Shown in pieces: positions 1 through 11,202 of a DNA stretch of 64,000 nucleotides (its first letter is position 1; each line of letters opens with the position of its first letter). The position numbers and the translations under genes were made by a program. Below the pieces are notes generated by a model. The model was given only the letters and a program-made list of their open reading frames with translations, was not told the DNA's origin and searched no databases. The stretch is from positions 2,170,001-2,234,000 of the forward strand of contig JAVTLE010000007.1 in the NCBI GenBank assembly GCA_033439295.1. Direction: 5' to 3'. Source of the DNA: Deuterostichococcus epilithicus. Lineage: Eukaryota > Chlorophyta > Trebouxiophyceae > Prasiolales > Stichococcaceae.

Positions 1-2094
1 TCGCGGCCTTCCTGATCGCGCTGTCCTTCTTCGTCGTGTTTTTCCTGCACCGCGTGCTCGCGCCGGCGCTCCGCTTGACGCCGCACCTGCACTCGCACTA
101 CGCCACCTCCACACCGGTGCGCCAATCATGTTTTTGTATTCTCTGAGCCCGTGGCGTCTCAAGCCTATGATGGGGCACTGAACTCCAGCGCCCGGCTCCC
201 ACCCTGCTCTGCATGGCCCCTGACATGTCAGCATGAGTTGCATCTGGAAGATATCCTCTTCAGCCCACCCGCTCGCTGGTTCCGCAGGACGGGCGGCCCA
301 TCATGCCGCCCGCCAGCAAAGTAAACGGCATCGGCGCCTGCAAACGCTGCGGCGACGAGTGCGGCTGTGCCGGCGGCGTCGCGGCAGGCGGCTGCGGCAC
401 CGGCTGCCAGGCCGGCAGCTGCCAGTGCGCGCACCGCATCGACCCCGACCCGCAGGCATGTTCAGGCTGCCGACTGCTTTCCCATCGATCCTGCCATGTC
501 CCCACGTTTCACATGGCATTGAACGTGGCACCCTCCAATCACCGCGCGCACGCCGCGGATAGCTGGCGGGAGGCGCAAATGCAATTTTATGGGTGGCCCC
601 AGCAGCCAGGTGGCACACATGTGCTGGACAAACGTTTGGACAAGGCTTGAAGTGACTGCCACATGTCGCAGGCTGACGAGGAGAAGGCAAACGCCGCCAG
701 CTTCGGCACCACCGCCGCCACGCTGACAGAGGCCGCCTCACCCGTCACCAGGCACGCATGTTGTAGCTTGCCGTAGAATGCAGCCACAAAGCTGCACTTC
801 TGATCACCCGAGGATGAGACGGAAGCATAACATAACAGCATGACGGGGAGGGGGGGAACACGGGATGCTCCATCCAGGGTCACTCAGCATTGACAGCCGC
901 ACAGGTCTGCAGTGCTGGGTACAAGTTGTTGTGAGGAGTGTCGGGCCAAAAACACACGTCAGCGGCTCGGAAACCTCGCAGGCCGTACGACGACCCGCTG
1001 GCGCCGAAGCCGCGGGCGGCGCAGCGGGCGTGGGCAATGGTGCCGCCTATCCTCATCCTGCTGGGCATCCTGTGCCACACCGTGCTCGAAGGCCTCGCCA
1101 TCGGGCTGCAGGTGTGCGATCGCCTCGAATGTGCGTTCGTTGCCGTTCGTTTCGGGGATGTGGGCTCCCGTTCGACCGCACTGCGTCATTCATCTCACGT
1201 CACGTCGTGTTGGTTGCCGCGCGCACATTGGCGGCACGTCAGCCTCGCCCCACGCTGACCCCACCTGCGTGTCGCCTGCGCTGCAGCGGTCCTACGCCGA
1301 CGTCGTCACCGCCTTCGTGGCGATGGCCAGCCACAAGTGGGTGGAGTCCATCGCCGTCGCGGCGGCCTTCGTCGCCGCCGGCAGCGGCATGCTGTCCGTC
1401 GTTGCCTTCCTGGTGCGTAGGTTTTTTGTATCTCCTCTTCCCTCTGCCCTAGCTGCTGGGGCTGGGACAGCTGGGGCTGCTGGGACAGTTGGGGCTGCTT
1501 GAAGGCAGGGGTGATCTGCTGCTCCAGAGCACAAATTTTCGCTTGACACTCAGAAAATTACTGTTCGATGTTGGTGTTCAAGACCGTTTCCACCGCGCGT
1601 TTGTGCAGATACCCTTCTCCCTGGGGCCGCTCGTCGGCATCGCCATTGGCGTCTCCGTGTCCGACACCAACAACTGGGTCATCCTCGTGCTGTTTGCACT
1701 CGTTGCCGGTGCGCCCTGCTGCCGCGGCACTGCCGCCGCTGCCGCCCGCGTGTGCTGCGACCGCATCAAACCACAACGGCCGCAATTCCTGCCTGTCTGG
1801 CGGACGGCATGATATCTAGCAGTTCCCCCACCAGTCGTCTTGCCACTGGCGAGGGACCCTCACCCTGGACGGTGGATTCAACATTGCCACACATTTTTCA
1901 ACCCGCGTGACCCCGCAGGCCTGTTCATCTATGTGGGCTCGGTGGGCATCGTCGCGGAGGAGTTTGCCAAGTTCGAGTCCGACCCGGGCTACGCAGCGGC
2001 GCGGCCCCGCGGCGCACGCTTCTACATGTACGCCGCCTTGTTCGCGGGTTTCACGGTGGTGGCACTTTTGCAGCTGGTCCCCGAAGGCGGCTAG
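1..2094 (+). CDS. ZIP-family zinc/iron transporter, 5' partial
   Basis: This membrane transporter of the ZIP (SLC39) family moves Zn2+ or Fe2+ into the cytosol. Exons: <1-116, 288-424, 982-1111, 1287-1412, 1609-1708 and 1919-2094 (stop TAG). All phases agree. Exon 3 encodes the family signature HTVLEGLAIGLQ, the metal-binding helix IV. Exon 4 carries the second conserved helix with ASHKWVESIAVA. Exons 5 and 6 encode further helices with IPFSLGPLVGIAIG and a short C-terminus. Exon 2 encodes a cytosolic loop rich in Cys and Gly (about eight Cys in 45 residues), placed where other ZIPs have a His-rich variable loop. The start codon lies beyond the window. Intron 4 contains a small GC-rich tandem repeat. 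Substrate specificity cannot be read from the sequence. Confidence 0.9.
1454..1500. repeat. Short tandem repeat in a ZIP intron
   Basis: About two and a half copies of a unit resembling CTGGGGCTG(CT)GGGACAG lie inside intron 4 of the ZIP gene. The copies differ by small indels. No coding role is seen. Confidence 0.6.
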
Positions 2095-3674
2095 GCCCAA
2101 ATCTCGGTCCGTGCGTCAGTCCAATGGCGCTGATGGTGAGAGCATGCATGGCTCAGTCGCCAACCCAGCTTGGCTCAGCTGGCCGCCATGGCGCGTGGCT
2201 GCGTCAGGCGGCGCGGCTTGCGGCAACCAGTGCCGAGTTCACAGCAGGGGCGCTTCCGGGTGCGGCACTCTAACACACCAGCTGAGCGGACTCGCTATCG
2301 CTCAGGCGGCTAGCGAGTCGGCATTGCCCGCTGGAATCGGCGTTATGAGTGCAGTGACCGTGCATGGCGCACCAGGCGTGCATGTGTGATGATAGCTCTT
2401 CATCAGCGCCTTTGACAAGTTGATAGTTTCAACCATGCGGGGCGCGCAACTGTCTGCACTGCCGTAGGTAGCAAAATTGCATCTCAGGTTGGGGGCTCCA
2501 ACGACACCTCGGTCTTGCCTGCATCAAGTTTGCAGCCAGGAACCCGACATCAGCTGAGCACGAGTAGTGCCGCATGCGGGATGTCTATACTGTCTCAAAA
2601 GTTTGGGCCATTGTTATCGGTGTGGCGTTGCGGCAGCTTTGCCAAAGCTCATTTTGTGGTGTGTGCCATTGGTAATCACCTAGGTACATGCCATTGCAAA
2701 GCAGTTGGGATATAGTCGCCCGTCCTCACAAGCATTTCTCTGTGCCAATCCTTACATACCGTAGTCACGGGCACGAGTCGCGCAAATATAATTCGCAGAG
2801 CGCTGCGCGAGTGCACCTCTGGAGGTATGTCTTGACAGTCAATCAAATATACTTTTCAGGGGGCCGTTAAGTGCATAGCACACCGCATTGATCAACACAT
2901 TTTGCGATAGCCCTCGCCTATTGACACTGGTCCCTACAGCCACTGTCTAGCGAACCTGGGAGACTTCCTGTCAGCCTGACCCTCGAGCCAGGTGCCTGTT
3001 CTGTCGTGTGCATGCTGCTTGGCCGACCCCGCCTGAGTGCATTCCACCCGCTCGCACTTTGGTTCTCGTTTCCTTAGTTGCGGGGACGGTAGCGAGTGCA
3101 CCTCGCGCACTTTTCCGCCGCTAGACTCTAGTTCCAACATGTTATGTGTAGGTTGTGTACTGTAAAAAAACTGCGATTATGCATAGTTATCCGCTGCGCG
3201 AAACTGCGCGAGCCCTCCAAATTGATATTTAGACTTTGGCGGCTGCCCGTGAGTACGGTACAGTAGTACATTTTGGCAAACCATTTCCTCTGCTTGCGAA
3301 TGCATGCAAGATCCGAGTTGAACGGTTGCAATGGCTCGTGTTGCCTGCCGCTGGAGGTGAAGTGGCTATGCTGCGAAGCTGCATGCTCTAGGCCTGGGTA
3401 CTCGCTTGTCTAGTACTCAAGACACAAGCCTTCTAAGCCCTTGCCTGTTCGCATCACCTCCGAGCTGCAAGCGGCTGCCCATGAGCAGCATCTCACTCCG
3501 TGTTGTCACCGCGCCCGGGCAGTTACGCGGCGGACGGCTAGGGACCAATCACACCCATGCGGCGCACCGGCATCCATGCCGCAGCGGGGCTGATCATCAT
3601 GAATTGCCGTCACAGCATGCCGCCCAGCGCGCCCGGCCACTGCTCGTGGCACAGCGGCTGCCACATTGAGCCGC
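2095..3674. other. Convergent intergenic region / 3' UTRs
   Basis: About 1.6 kb lies between the stop codons of the ZIP gene (+) and the HAD gene (-). No open frame here looks coding. It is more AT-rich than the genes and probably holds both 3' UTRs. A TGTAA, the usual chlorophyte polyadenylation motif, occurs on the + strand at 3161-3165 and may serve the ZIP transcript, although it is far from the stop. Confidence 0.5.
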
Positions 3675-5914
3675 TCACCTCGGCTCACCCCCCAGTGCCC
3701 GCCGGTGCTGCTCCGCCAGGCCGGCCAGGCTGGTGGCGTGGAAGGTGGGCTCCGCCTTTTCCGCCTCGTCCGGGGTGCCGCCAGAGCCCTGCAGCAGCCA
3801 TATTTGAGGTGTGCCAACTATGCAAGGCATCGCTCTTCAGAATAGGCAGTGGACGCGGGACGCGCAGGCGTCACCGCCATTGCAGAATCAGGACGTGGGC
3901 ACATGGGGCCAGCGTGGGAGCCCGGGCCTTGCCGATGCCGTAATCACAGTGCAAAGCCACCGGCGCTTGGGGTTCGGATGGCAGGACCTCAGTGGGGGTA
4001 GGGCGATGAGAGTCCCAGCCGCCTCCCACCAGCCGGCGTGGCCCACTGCATAGCAGTTCCTGAGCCCGCCGACAGCCGCCGTGATCACGAGGATTGATTG
4101 CGAGGCAGCGCTTGCAGCATTCGGCAAGGAGCCGCTCCCAATGGGAGGCGGGGCTTGCCTGCTGCCCGTGGCGGCGCTCGATCCAGGCGGTGCTGAAGCC
4201 CAACTCCTTGGCGACCTTAATGTCGTGGAATTGACTCTGCAGCGCAAAGGTTGCCACAGGTCAGTTCAGCGTCAGAACGACCGGGCACTTGCTGGCGGTC
4301 GGGAAGAGCGGTTCCAAGGAGTCCAAACGCAACGGCTAGGACTGCGCCTTCCGTGAGGACCCTGTGCCTTGAAACATGCAATGCAGCAAGTGAGATTTGT
4401 GAGATTGCACACCATCACTGTCAAAGCATGTTGCGATATCAGCATGCACACGGATCGGGGACCTGCGCCACATGCAGGATGTCCTCCTTGTCCACCCCGA
4501 ACTCCTCCTTGAGCGTGCGCAGAAGAAACTGGAACACACGCGGGTCAGGCTTCGTCGCTCCGGCGTCCTGCGCAGCAGCATTGCAGTCGTGTGGCCAGCC
4601 AGCGTGAGAGGCTCGAAGTGCCGGCACACAGCGCACAGACTGCCGTCCGCCCGTCTCAGCAGGAGCTGCGCACGAGTGTGGGTTGGGAATAACGGTGATG
4701 ACGGCGGCGTGCACTGCAGCGGTGTGCAGGCGAGGTGTTGATGCTAGCAATGCCGGACATCTTCTGGCTGCAGGGTGTGCAGCATACAAGCGAGTCATAC
4801 CATGCGCACAATGCTGCTACCTCTGCCGTGAGGATGCGGTGGAACGGCTCGCCAAGTGTCTTCGCCATCTTCTGCGCCGAGGCCCGGCCTGCATGCACAG
4901 CATGCAAAGCGTCATATCGCGGCGTGAAACAGAACGGGACCAGCGGCCCGCCACAGCGCAGCTGGCGGCTGGGGCATACAAGTATATATTCCAGAGCTGG
5001 AGGAGCCAACGACTTCGAAGTACAATCTCGGAACTGTAACTCACTGGCGTTGGTCATGGTCACCAAACGGAAGTGCTGCCGCAGGTAGGCAAGCGCCTCA
5101 TTCGAATCCGGAAACGCCGGCCACTCGCCCCACGATTCGTCAAGCGACGCGTTGTCTGACGGCTGCACCTCTGCGCCCATCTGCTTTGCCATCTCAGCCT
5201 GCATCGGGGGATGCAAGGAGGCGCTTTTGGCGCCCGGCTGACTGACACGCAGCAGCTGGCTGCGGTCAGACCGGCGGGGCTCCATCCCATCGATGCTGTG
5301 GATGACGCTCCTGCCGCGGATCGAAGATTCGTCACCAACCAGGAGCTGCGTAGGGTACAAATTCACTGATAAGGCTCGGGCGCACCCAGATAAGGTGCAG
5401 CATCTGCGTCTGGTTCATGTTGCCGTGCAGGTCGGCGCTCTGGTCATGCAGCTTGATCTCCGCCGCCGCATGTGCCTGCGGACAAATGGTCCTCTCTGAG
5501 GATGCCAAGCGATCGAGCGCTAAAGAGCATTCCATTATCAAGGCGGCGGGAGGCGGCGGCGGTGCTTTCCATGCTGCAATGCATGTCAGGCACTGGCACC
5601 GGGCACCGTGCCGCGCAGGCTCATGCGGCGCTCAGGCGTGGGAATTAAAGGAATCTGGTGTTCTTACATGCTTGCCACACCTGCAGGATCTCGTCATCAG
5701 TGATGTCCGGCTTGACCGCCTTCAGCCGTGGGCGCATCCAGTCCAAGATGCCAGTTTCGAAATCGATGAGCGTGCCTGCACGACTTGCAGATGATTGCAG
5801 GTGTCGACCAAGCGTTCTACATTGCGCATGATGCATTCCAGCAACACAAAGCATTAGCAGGTGCTCCGCACCGATAACATCGAAAGTCAGCGTGCTGAAA
5901 TGCGTTAGTGACAT
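3675..5914 (-). CDS. HAD-superfamily (S)-2-haloacid dehalogenase-like hydrolase
   Basis: A 248-residue protein in eight exons (5' to 3' on the minus strand): 5872-5914, 5681-5775, 5386-5475, 5045-5198, 4821-4888, 4463-4567, 4159-4236, 3675-3788. The phases close exactly. It has the type II haloacid dehalogenase motifs. Motif I is FDVIGT, with the nucleophile Asp12 split across intron 1. Motif II is VTMTNAS, motif III the Lys of TKPDPRVF, and motif IV LHVAQSQFHD. WPAFPDS before motif II and WIERRHG after motif IV are also typical. The second Asp of the phosphatase DxD is absent, as in haloacid dehalogenases, so a 2-haloacid or related small organic substrate is more likely than a phosphate ester. 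Intron 7 uses a GC donor (CAG|GCAAGC). No targeting peptide is evident. Confidence 0.9.
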
Positions 5915-6500
5915 TGTTGGCCTGCATGCATGAGCGAAAGGTCATTTATGTTAAAGATGACAGATAGCTGGGGATGCACTTGTCACGAACGAAGCGCATG
6001 CGACCCCGGATCGATCTCAGACCTACCGACGTACAGGTGGAACGGTGCTGCAAGGAGTCAGTCAGCTTCGGTTAACAGTTAACAGTTTGTCAGCTCAAGT
6101 AAGGCTTGATGTTCCCCACATCGCTGCACCTTCTCCGCGGGACCGCATTGGCTTGCGATCCACCTGGAGCGCAGAGCGGTTAAGCAGAAATTAGCGGGGG
6201 CCCAGATCTAGATGTTGTTTGTTTGACTTGCGCCTCGAATGCAAGTCATTGCTGCAGTGCAACCGTAGAAAAGGCGCAGTGGTGTGAAGTTGAAAGTCCG
6301 ACGGCCGCCAAGATCGGCAATCTCCTGAGCTGGCTGGCCCTGGCCATCACCTCGCTGTCGGAGCCCCTAGCAAAGCTTTCGCGAGGACACCCAGACGAAG
6401 GGTGACCAAACGGCGTCCTATTGATGATCCGCAACTGCCCCGCAGCCTCGCACTGATCGGCTGCTGTGTAACCGCCTGACTGACTGCGACCAATCCGGCC
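5915..6500. other. Divergent intergenic region
   Basis: This stretch separates the start codons of the HAD gene (-) and the methyltransferase gene (+). It should hold both promoters. No convincing TATA box or coding frame was recognised. Confidence 0.5.
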
Positions 6501-9500
6501 ATGAAGAGGCCCGTCACCGCCTCGCCTTGGTGCGCCCGGATACGTTTTTGTCATAAAAATCATGTTACAAACACATTCCGCGCCGTATTGAAGTATTGAA
6601 CCGGTGGCAGCTGACCGAACCGCAACCAACTACCCGTGAGAGCTGCAGTACCTCGACTCCTGCCGCGGAAACAGCCATGGCGTGGGACTCACGCAAATGA
6701 TTCTGGATCCTGTGCGGACTGCTCAGCGGACCATTGCGGCATTGCAGCCCATTGAAGGCTCCGCTGAAATTTGATGTGAACGTCCATCCGCTGGCGGCGC
6801 AGGGAGTTCCCAACGACCAGAACCATTGCGTGCGTGGCCGTGACGATCGTGCTGCTCGCTGCTGGCGGTTTCGCTTACTGGCGCCATGAGGAGCACCTGG
6901 AAGCCTTGGGCCGGGGCGCCAGCCTGCTGAGGAGCCACATGTCAGGTGCGTACGGCTGTGCTGCCCTCCGACATGTGTGGATTTGCATATATTTTGATCA
7001 TACGAGCGGTGATGCTGCAGCATGACCGCCTGCCTTGCACCATCCCGCACCGTGGCTGGCGACCGCACCTTGTCCGCATTGTGCCAGTCGCACTTGCACA
7101 TCGGCCTGACGCTGACAACCTCGCAGCAGCAGGTGTTTGCGCTATGGCTGACTGCGAACTGGCCCACTGTTTGGCCCATCAATTTGCCGATGCATGCGGC
7201 ATTGGAATTGTCGCCTAAGGCAGGCAGCCATGCTGCACAGCGGCCAGCAGAGCTGTTGACCCTCATGCAGCAGGTCGATCGCCGGCAGCCGCTGCTGCGT
7301 CCGGGGCGAATTCAGCGGCCGCAGACGTTCTTGCTCGCTTCCGCCGAAGTCGGGAGCACATTGATCGCATGCGGGATTTCGGAAAGCATGAGGTACAGTC
7401 CGGGCGCTCGTCCCCCTTGTTGCCGCTCCCCTGCTGCAAGGGGCGCAAGCCGTCACCCAACCCTTGGACAGGGCACCCAGCTTTCCAAAAGGCGCAACGA
7501 ACTTTCAAGAGGACACCCGTAGGTGCAACTGCAGAACACTTCACACGTGCCCTGCCCTGCCCACGAGGAAGCCATTGGCTCATGCGGTCCACCGGCTCGT
7601 CTTTTTCATGCATCACGCTAGCATTTTCGTTCTGATAGCCACGCACAGGCTGGCTCCCCTCTGCAAGCCGCTCCCAGCATCCGATTGGCCCTCTGGAAAA
7701 CTCACGCACATTGACACCTTGTGCTGCACTGACTCCTGCAGCTCTTCACGATGACGCATTGTCCGTCAGCGCTCGGCATCGGCGGGCGGCCGGAAAACCA
7801 GAAGGCACCCTTTTACGCGGGCAACACCTGCGAGCCGTGGATGGCGCGCTTCGCCATCGTCATGCTGGACCAGCTGCTGCACACCAGTGAGTTGCTTGAG
7901 CAAGACGGCAAGTACACCAGACTACACTAGTTTTGTTGTTGTGTAATGTGCGAGCTCGCGTTCGGCAGCCGCACATGGCAGGAGCTGCAGCGCTCTGGGG
8001 CTGCCGGTCGCTTTCGAGTGCACTGTACTATCCAGCAGAGTGGGCGCCGGCACAGCCCGACACGATCTTGGACGGGGATGCACCTCTTGGATTGTCCATC
8101 CCATCCTGCTGTCGTCATCAGTGTTCGGGCGAGGCTCTTGTTGCACTGTCCGCCAGGTGCAGCCTGCCATCAGGGCGCCTCCCATGACACACAGTTTGTG
8201 TGCCGCCGCAGGCATGAAGGCTCTGGAGTGGGGCAGCGGTTCCTCCTCCCAGTGGACCCTAATGCGCGTGGGGCACCTGACATCCGTCGAGCATGACGCC
8301 ACATGGGCGCCGCGGGTGAGGGTTTCAGCGTTCAAGGTTTCGTCCTGTTTGGAGCTCGCAAGCAGGGCTGCCCGGAGAATTGCCCATAGACCTGCGCCCG
8401 CTGAGCCGGCACGTGCCTCGCCCAGGGTTTCTCTCACCAGCTGACTTCCGTCTGCACACGCGCCGCTGCATGGTGCAAGAACAGCAGCAGGAGCAGCACG
8501 AAGGCTTCGGGATGGTGAGGGCGGACTCGCGGACATGCCATCCCAAAACCTGCCTCCACATGGGGTGGAGGCGCCCACACGAGCGCCAAAGTCACAGCTG
8601 TCCCTCGCTGGCAGGTGCGGGAGGCGTTGGAGAAGTTCTACGGGGCGGAGTTCCTTGAGCAGCACTGGGAGTCGCACGCGGTGCCGCGCGGGACGCCCAC
8701 CGAGGGCAAGGACTCGATGCACGACCCCGAGAGTTTCGGGTGCGGGCTCCGTCGCCCCCATGGCTGACGTGCTGACTAGCCGGGACGCAGCAGGGGGCAC
8801 CAGTGCAGGGACTGCTGCTACTGCCCCTGACTGCGCTCACGTGCCGCCCTCGGAAGCTTGCCAGAAAGCGTGACGGGCGTCCGCGGGCTTTGGTGCTTGG
8901 ACCAGAGGCCTGCCGCCAGTGCACAGCAGGAGCTGGCACTGACGCAGGCCGCCACGGTGCCAGCAGACTTGAGCGATCCTTGAAACTTCCTCACAGGTGC
9001 AGCCGATCCGGAGGCCGCCGTCAGCCCATCAGGCCGTCAGCGGGTCTTCAGGCTGCCAGTCTCGCACCATCTGCCCGCCTCTGTGCAAGGGAGCCACGAG
9101 TGACGCCCTCGGTGCTGTGTTGCAGGGATTATTTCGGGGCCGACTTCTTGCCAAACGACAAGGACATCTTCGACTACATCGCTGTGGACGGTCGCTCACG
9201 CGTGAACTGCATCAAGCGCGCCCTACCGCTGCTCAAGCCGGAGGTCTGCCGTTGGTCCTCAGGCGCCGTCGGGAAGTGCAGAGCTGCGATGTGAAAACTC
9301 ATGTCGCCTGGGACTGCTAGCAGTCTGCACGCTTGTTGCACAGCATTCACCTCCTGCATGAGCAGCCTTGTGCACTTGCGAGTGCTGCAAGCTATCGAGG
9401 GGTCACCAAGTCATATGGCTTCTCAATGCTGGCAACAGCGGCGGCAACCGAGATGTGTGCTTTCACAGGGGGGCGTCCTGCTGCTGGACAACTCTGGTGA

Positions 9501-10029
9501 GCGCTGCCTCGTGCCAGCGGCTCCGATGGTTTTTTTGGGTTTCTAAAACGTCGTGTATTCCAACCCCACTTCGAAAATGGCACTAGCGTGCCGCCTGACG
9601 CGGCAGCGGCCACGGGCTTGCTGCTGAATGCGACATGGGTCTGTGGTTCTCATATATATTCACTGATTGCAGTCATGACTGACTCTGCAGACCGGGAGTA
9701 TTATGCAGAAGCGTTCGAGGTGGTCCCAAAGCACTGGCCACGTTTCGACGACATCATGGTGTCCAACGGTGATTGCCTGATCGCAGTCGCTTCAGAGAAC
9801 TTTCCCTGCAGACATGCTGGGTGTTGAGCCGCACTGCCAAGCGTGCTGTCAAGAGCTCAGGCACACTGCGGGCGGCACCTGTGCTTCTAGCTTCGTCCTG
9901 GTGTTTGCAGCCTGCCTTCTCTGCTGGCTCGGAGTTGACGCTGAAGGCTGTCCACCGGCTCTTGTTGCAGAGCGGACCACGATCTGGGTGTCCTGCCGCA
10001 AGGGCGCATGTGGGGAGGCGGCGCGATGA
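6501..10029 (+). CDS. Membrane-anchored class I SAM-dependent methyltransferase
   Basis: A 266-residue protein in nine exons: 6501-6529, 6803-6945, 7770-7886, 8212-8315, 8615-8739, 9126-9243, 9469-9496, 9691-9768, 9971-10029. The N-terminus has one hydrophobic segment (about residues 18-32, CVAVTIVLLAAGGFAYW), suggesting a signal anchor. The catalytic domain begins at MKALEWGSGSSSQW, the glycine-rich SAM-binding motif I, followed by VGHLTSVEHD with the acidic residue at the end of strand 2. Later come FDYIAVDGRSRV and the strand 4/5 region GGVLLLDNSDREYY. The fold is clear but the substrate is not. The first exon (ten codons) and the acceptor at 7770 were picked because they restore phase. 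An acceptor at 7742 would break the frame, so exon 3's start is less certain than the rest. Confidence 0.83.
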
Positions 10030-11202
10030 AGCGCGCGGGCAAATCGGCCGCTGTGACATCGCGGACAGCTGGCGACAGCGGCGGCCGTTGCCAGATGATC
10101 ATCACCTTTTTGACGACTCAGCAGCCTGGAGGTTCGAGATTAGTTCCAAACAGCAAGACGCTGTGAGACTGCTTGAGGCTCGGGCAGTAACCCTGAAGTA
10201 CATGCGGCACTGAACGGTGACAACAAACAATTTGACAAGAACACAGACAGCAGTGGGTAGCAGAAGTCGGACAATTGATCGGTGTGACCTTCTCTGCGAT
10301 GCATGAATGAGCAATTGCCCAAGGGAAGTACATCTTAAACAGTGGTATCCTAGTTGACGTCATTCTGCCACCGCCTGTCGTGCCATTGATGCTTTTGGCA
10401 AACGGCTGCATGTAGGCCCCGGAGAACCGGCTGCTATATTTTCGCTGGACTACCTAGCAGAGCAACGCGGCGAGATGGCAGGATGCAAGATACGATGGCG
10501 CCGTGGCGGCTGCTGCCTCCCACTGCACAGCAGCGCCTGATGCCGTTGCCACTGGAAACCGTCGCTTTAAGGGCTTGACGAGTCGAGAGTCCCAGATGCC
10601 TTTACTGCTTTACAAAACCAATTCCATCTCAGCAAACCTCAAATAATGTACAGATGTGCGTATCCACACCAAATGAAATTGTTCTTCTCAATCAAATCTG
10701 CTGGCTCCCAGGTATGCACAACATAGTCAAATCGCCTGCATCATGCACAACATCTACACGTGCTTGCGGAGCGGACCATTTGACCCCGACCACAGCTCGT
10801 GACCGAGGACTGATCCGGATGGACCTGTCTAGTCTTCATGCGGCGCAGCAGCTGGCTCTGCAGCTTGTGATCTTGTCAATCCCGGCTAGCCTGCTGCGCT
10901 GCAGTTGCCTGCCTGTGTCGTGGGTCCTGAGACAATGTCCTTGCAATGCTGAAGCACGCCCCCAACGAAGCAAGCGCGTACAATGCACTCAGGCGGGGTT
11001 GATCATAGCGTGGGTACTGAGGCGCGGACGTGCACCGCTGCGGTGGTGTGCTAGAGAGAAAAATCGCCGAGCAGGCACCTACATCCTTCATCCTGATTTC
11101 TCCGGCATCTGGGACGGACATCCTCGACCAAAAGATGCGGAGTCAGCATTCCCGGCGACATGAATGTCCACTGACAAGAATAGGGAGAGCCCTCAAAAAA
11201 CC
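10030..11202. other. Convergent intergenic region / 3' UTRs
   Basis: This region lies between the stops of the methyltransferase (+) and the Rieske oxygenase (-). Open frames are short and show no family signature. A TGTAA motif on the minus strand (TTACA on + near 10612) could be a poly(A) signal for the Rieske gene. Confidence 0.45.

Noticed and set aside
7742..7769. Acceptor at 7742 for methyltransferase exon 3
   Set aside because: It reads LFTMTHCPS in the right frame but does not match the phase of the preceding exon; 7770 does.
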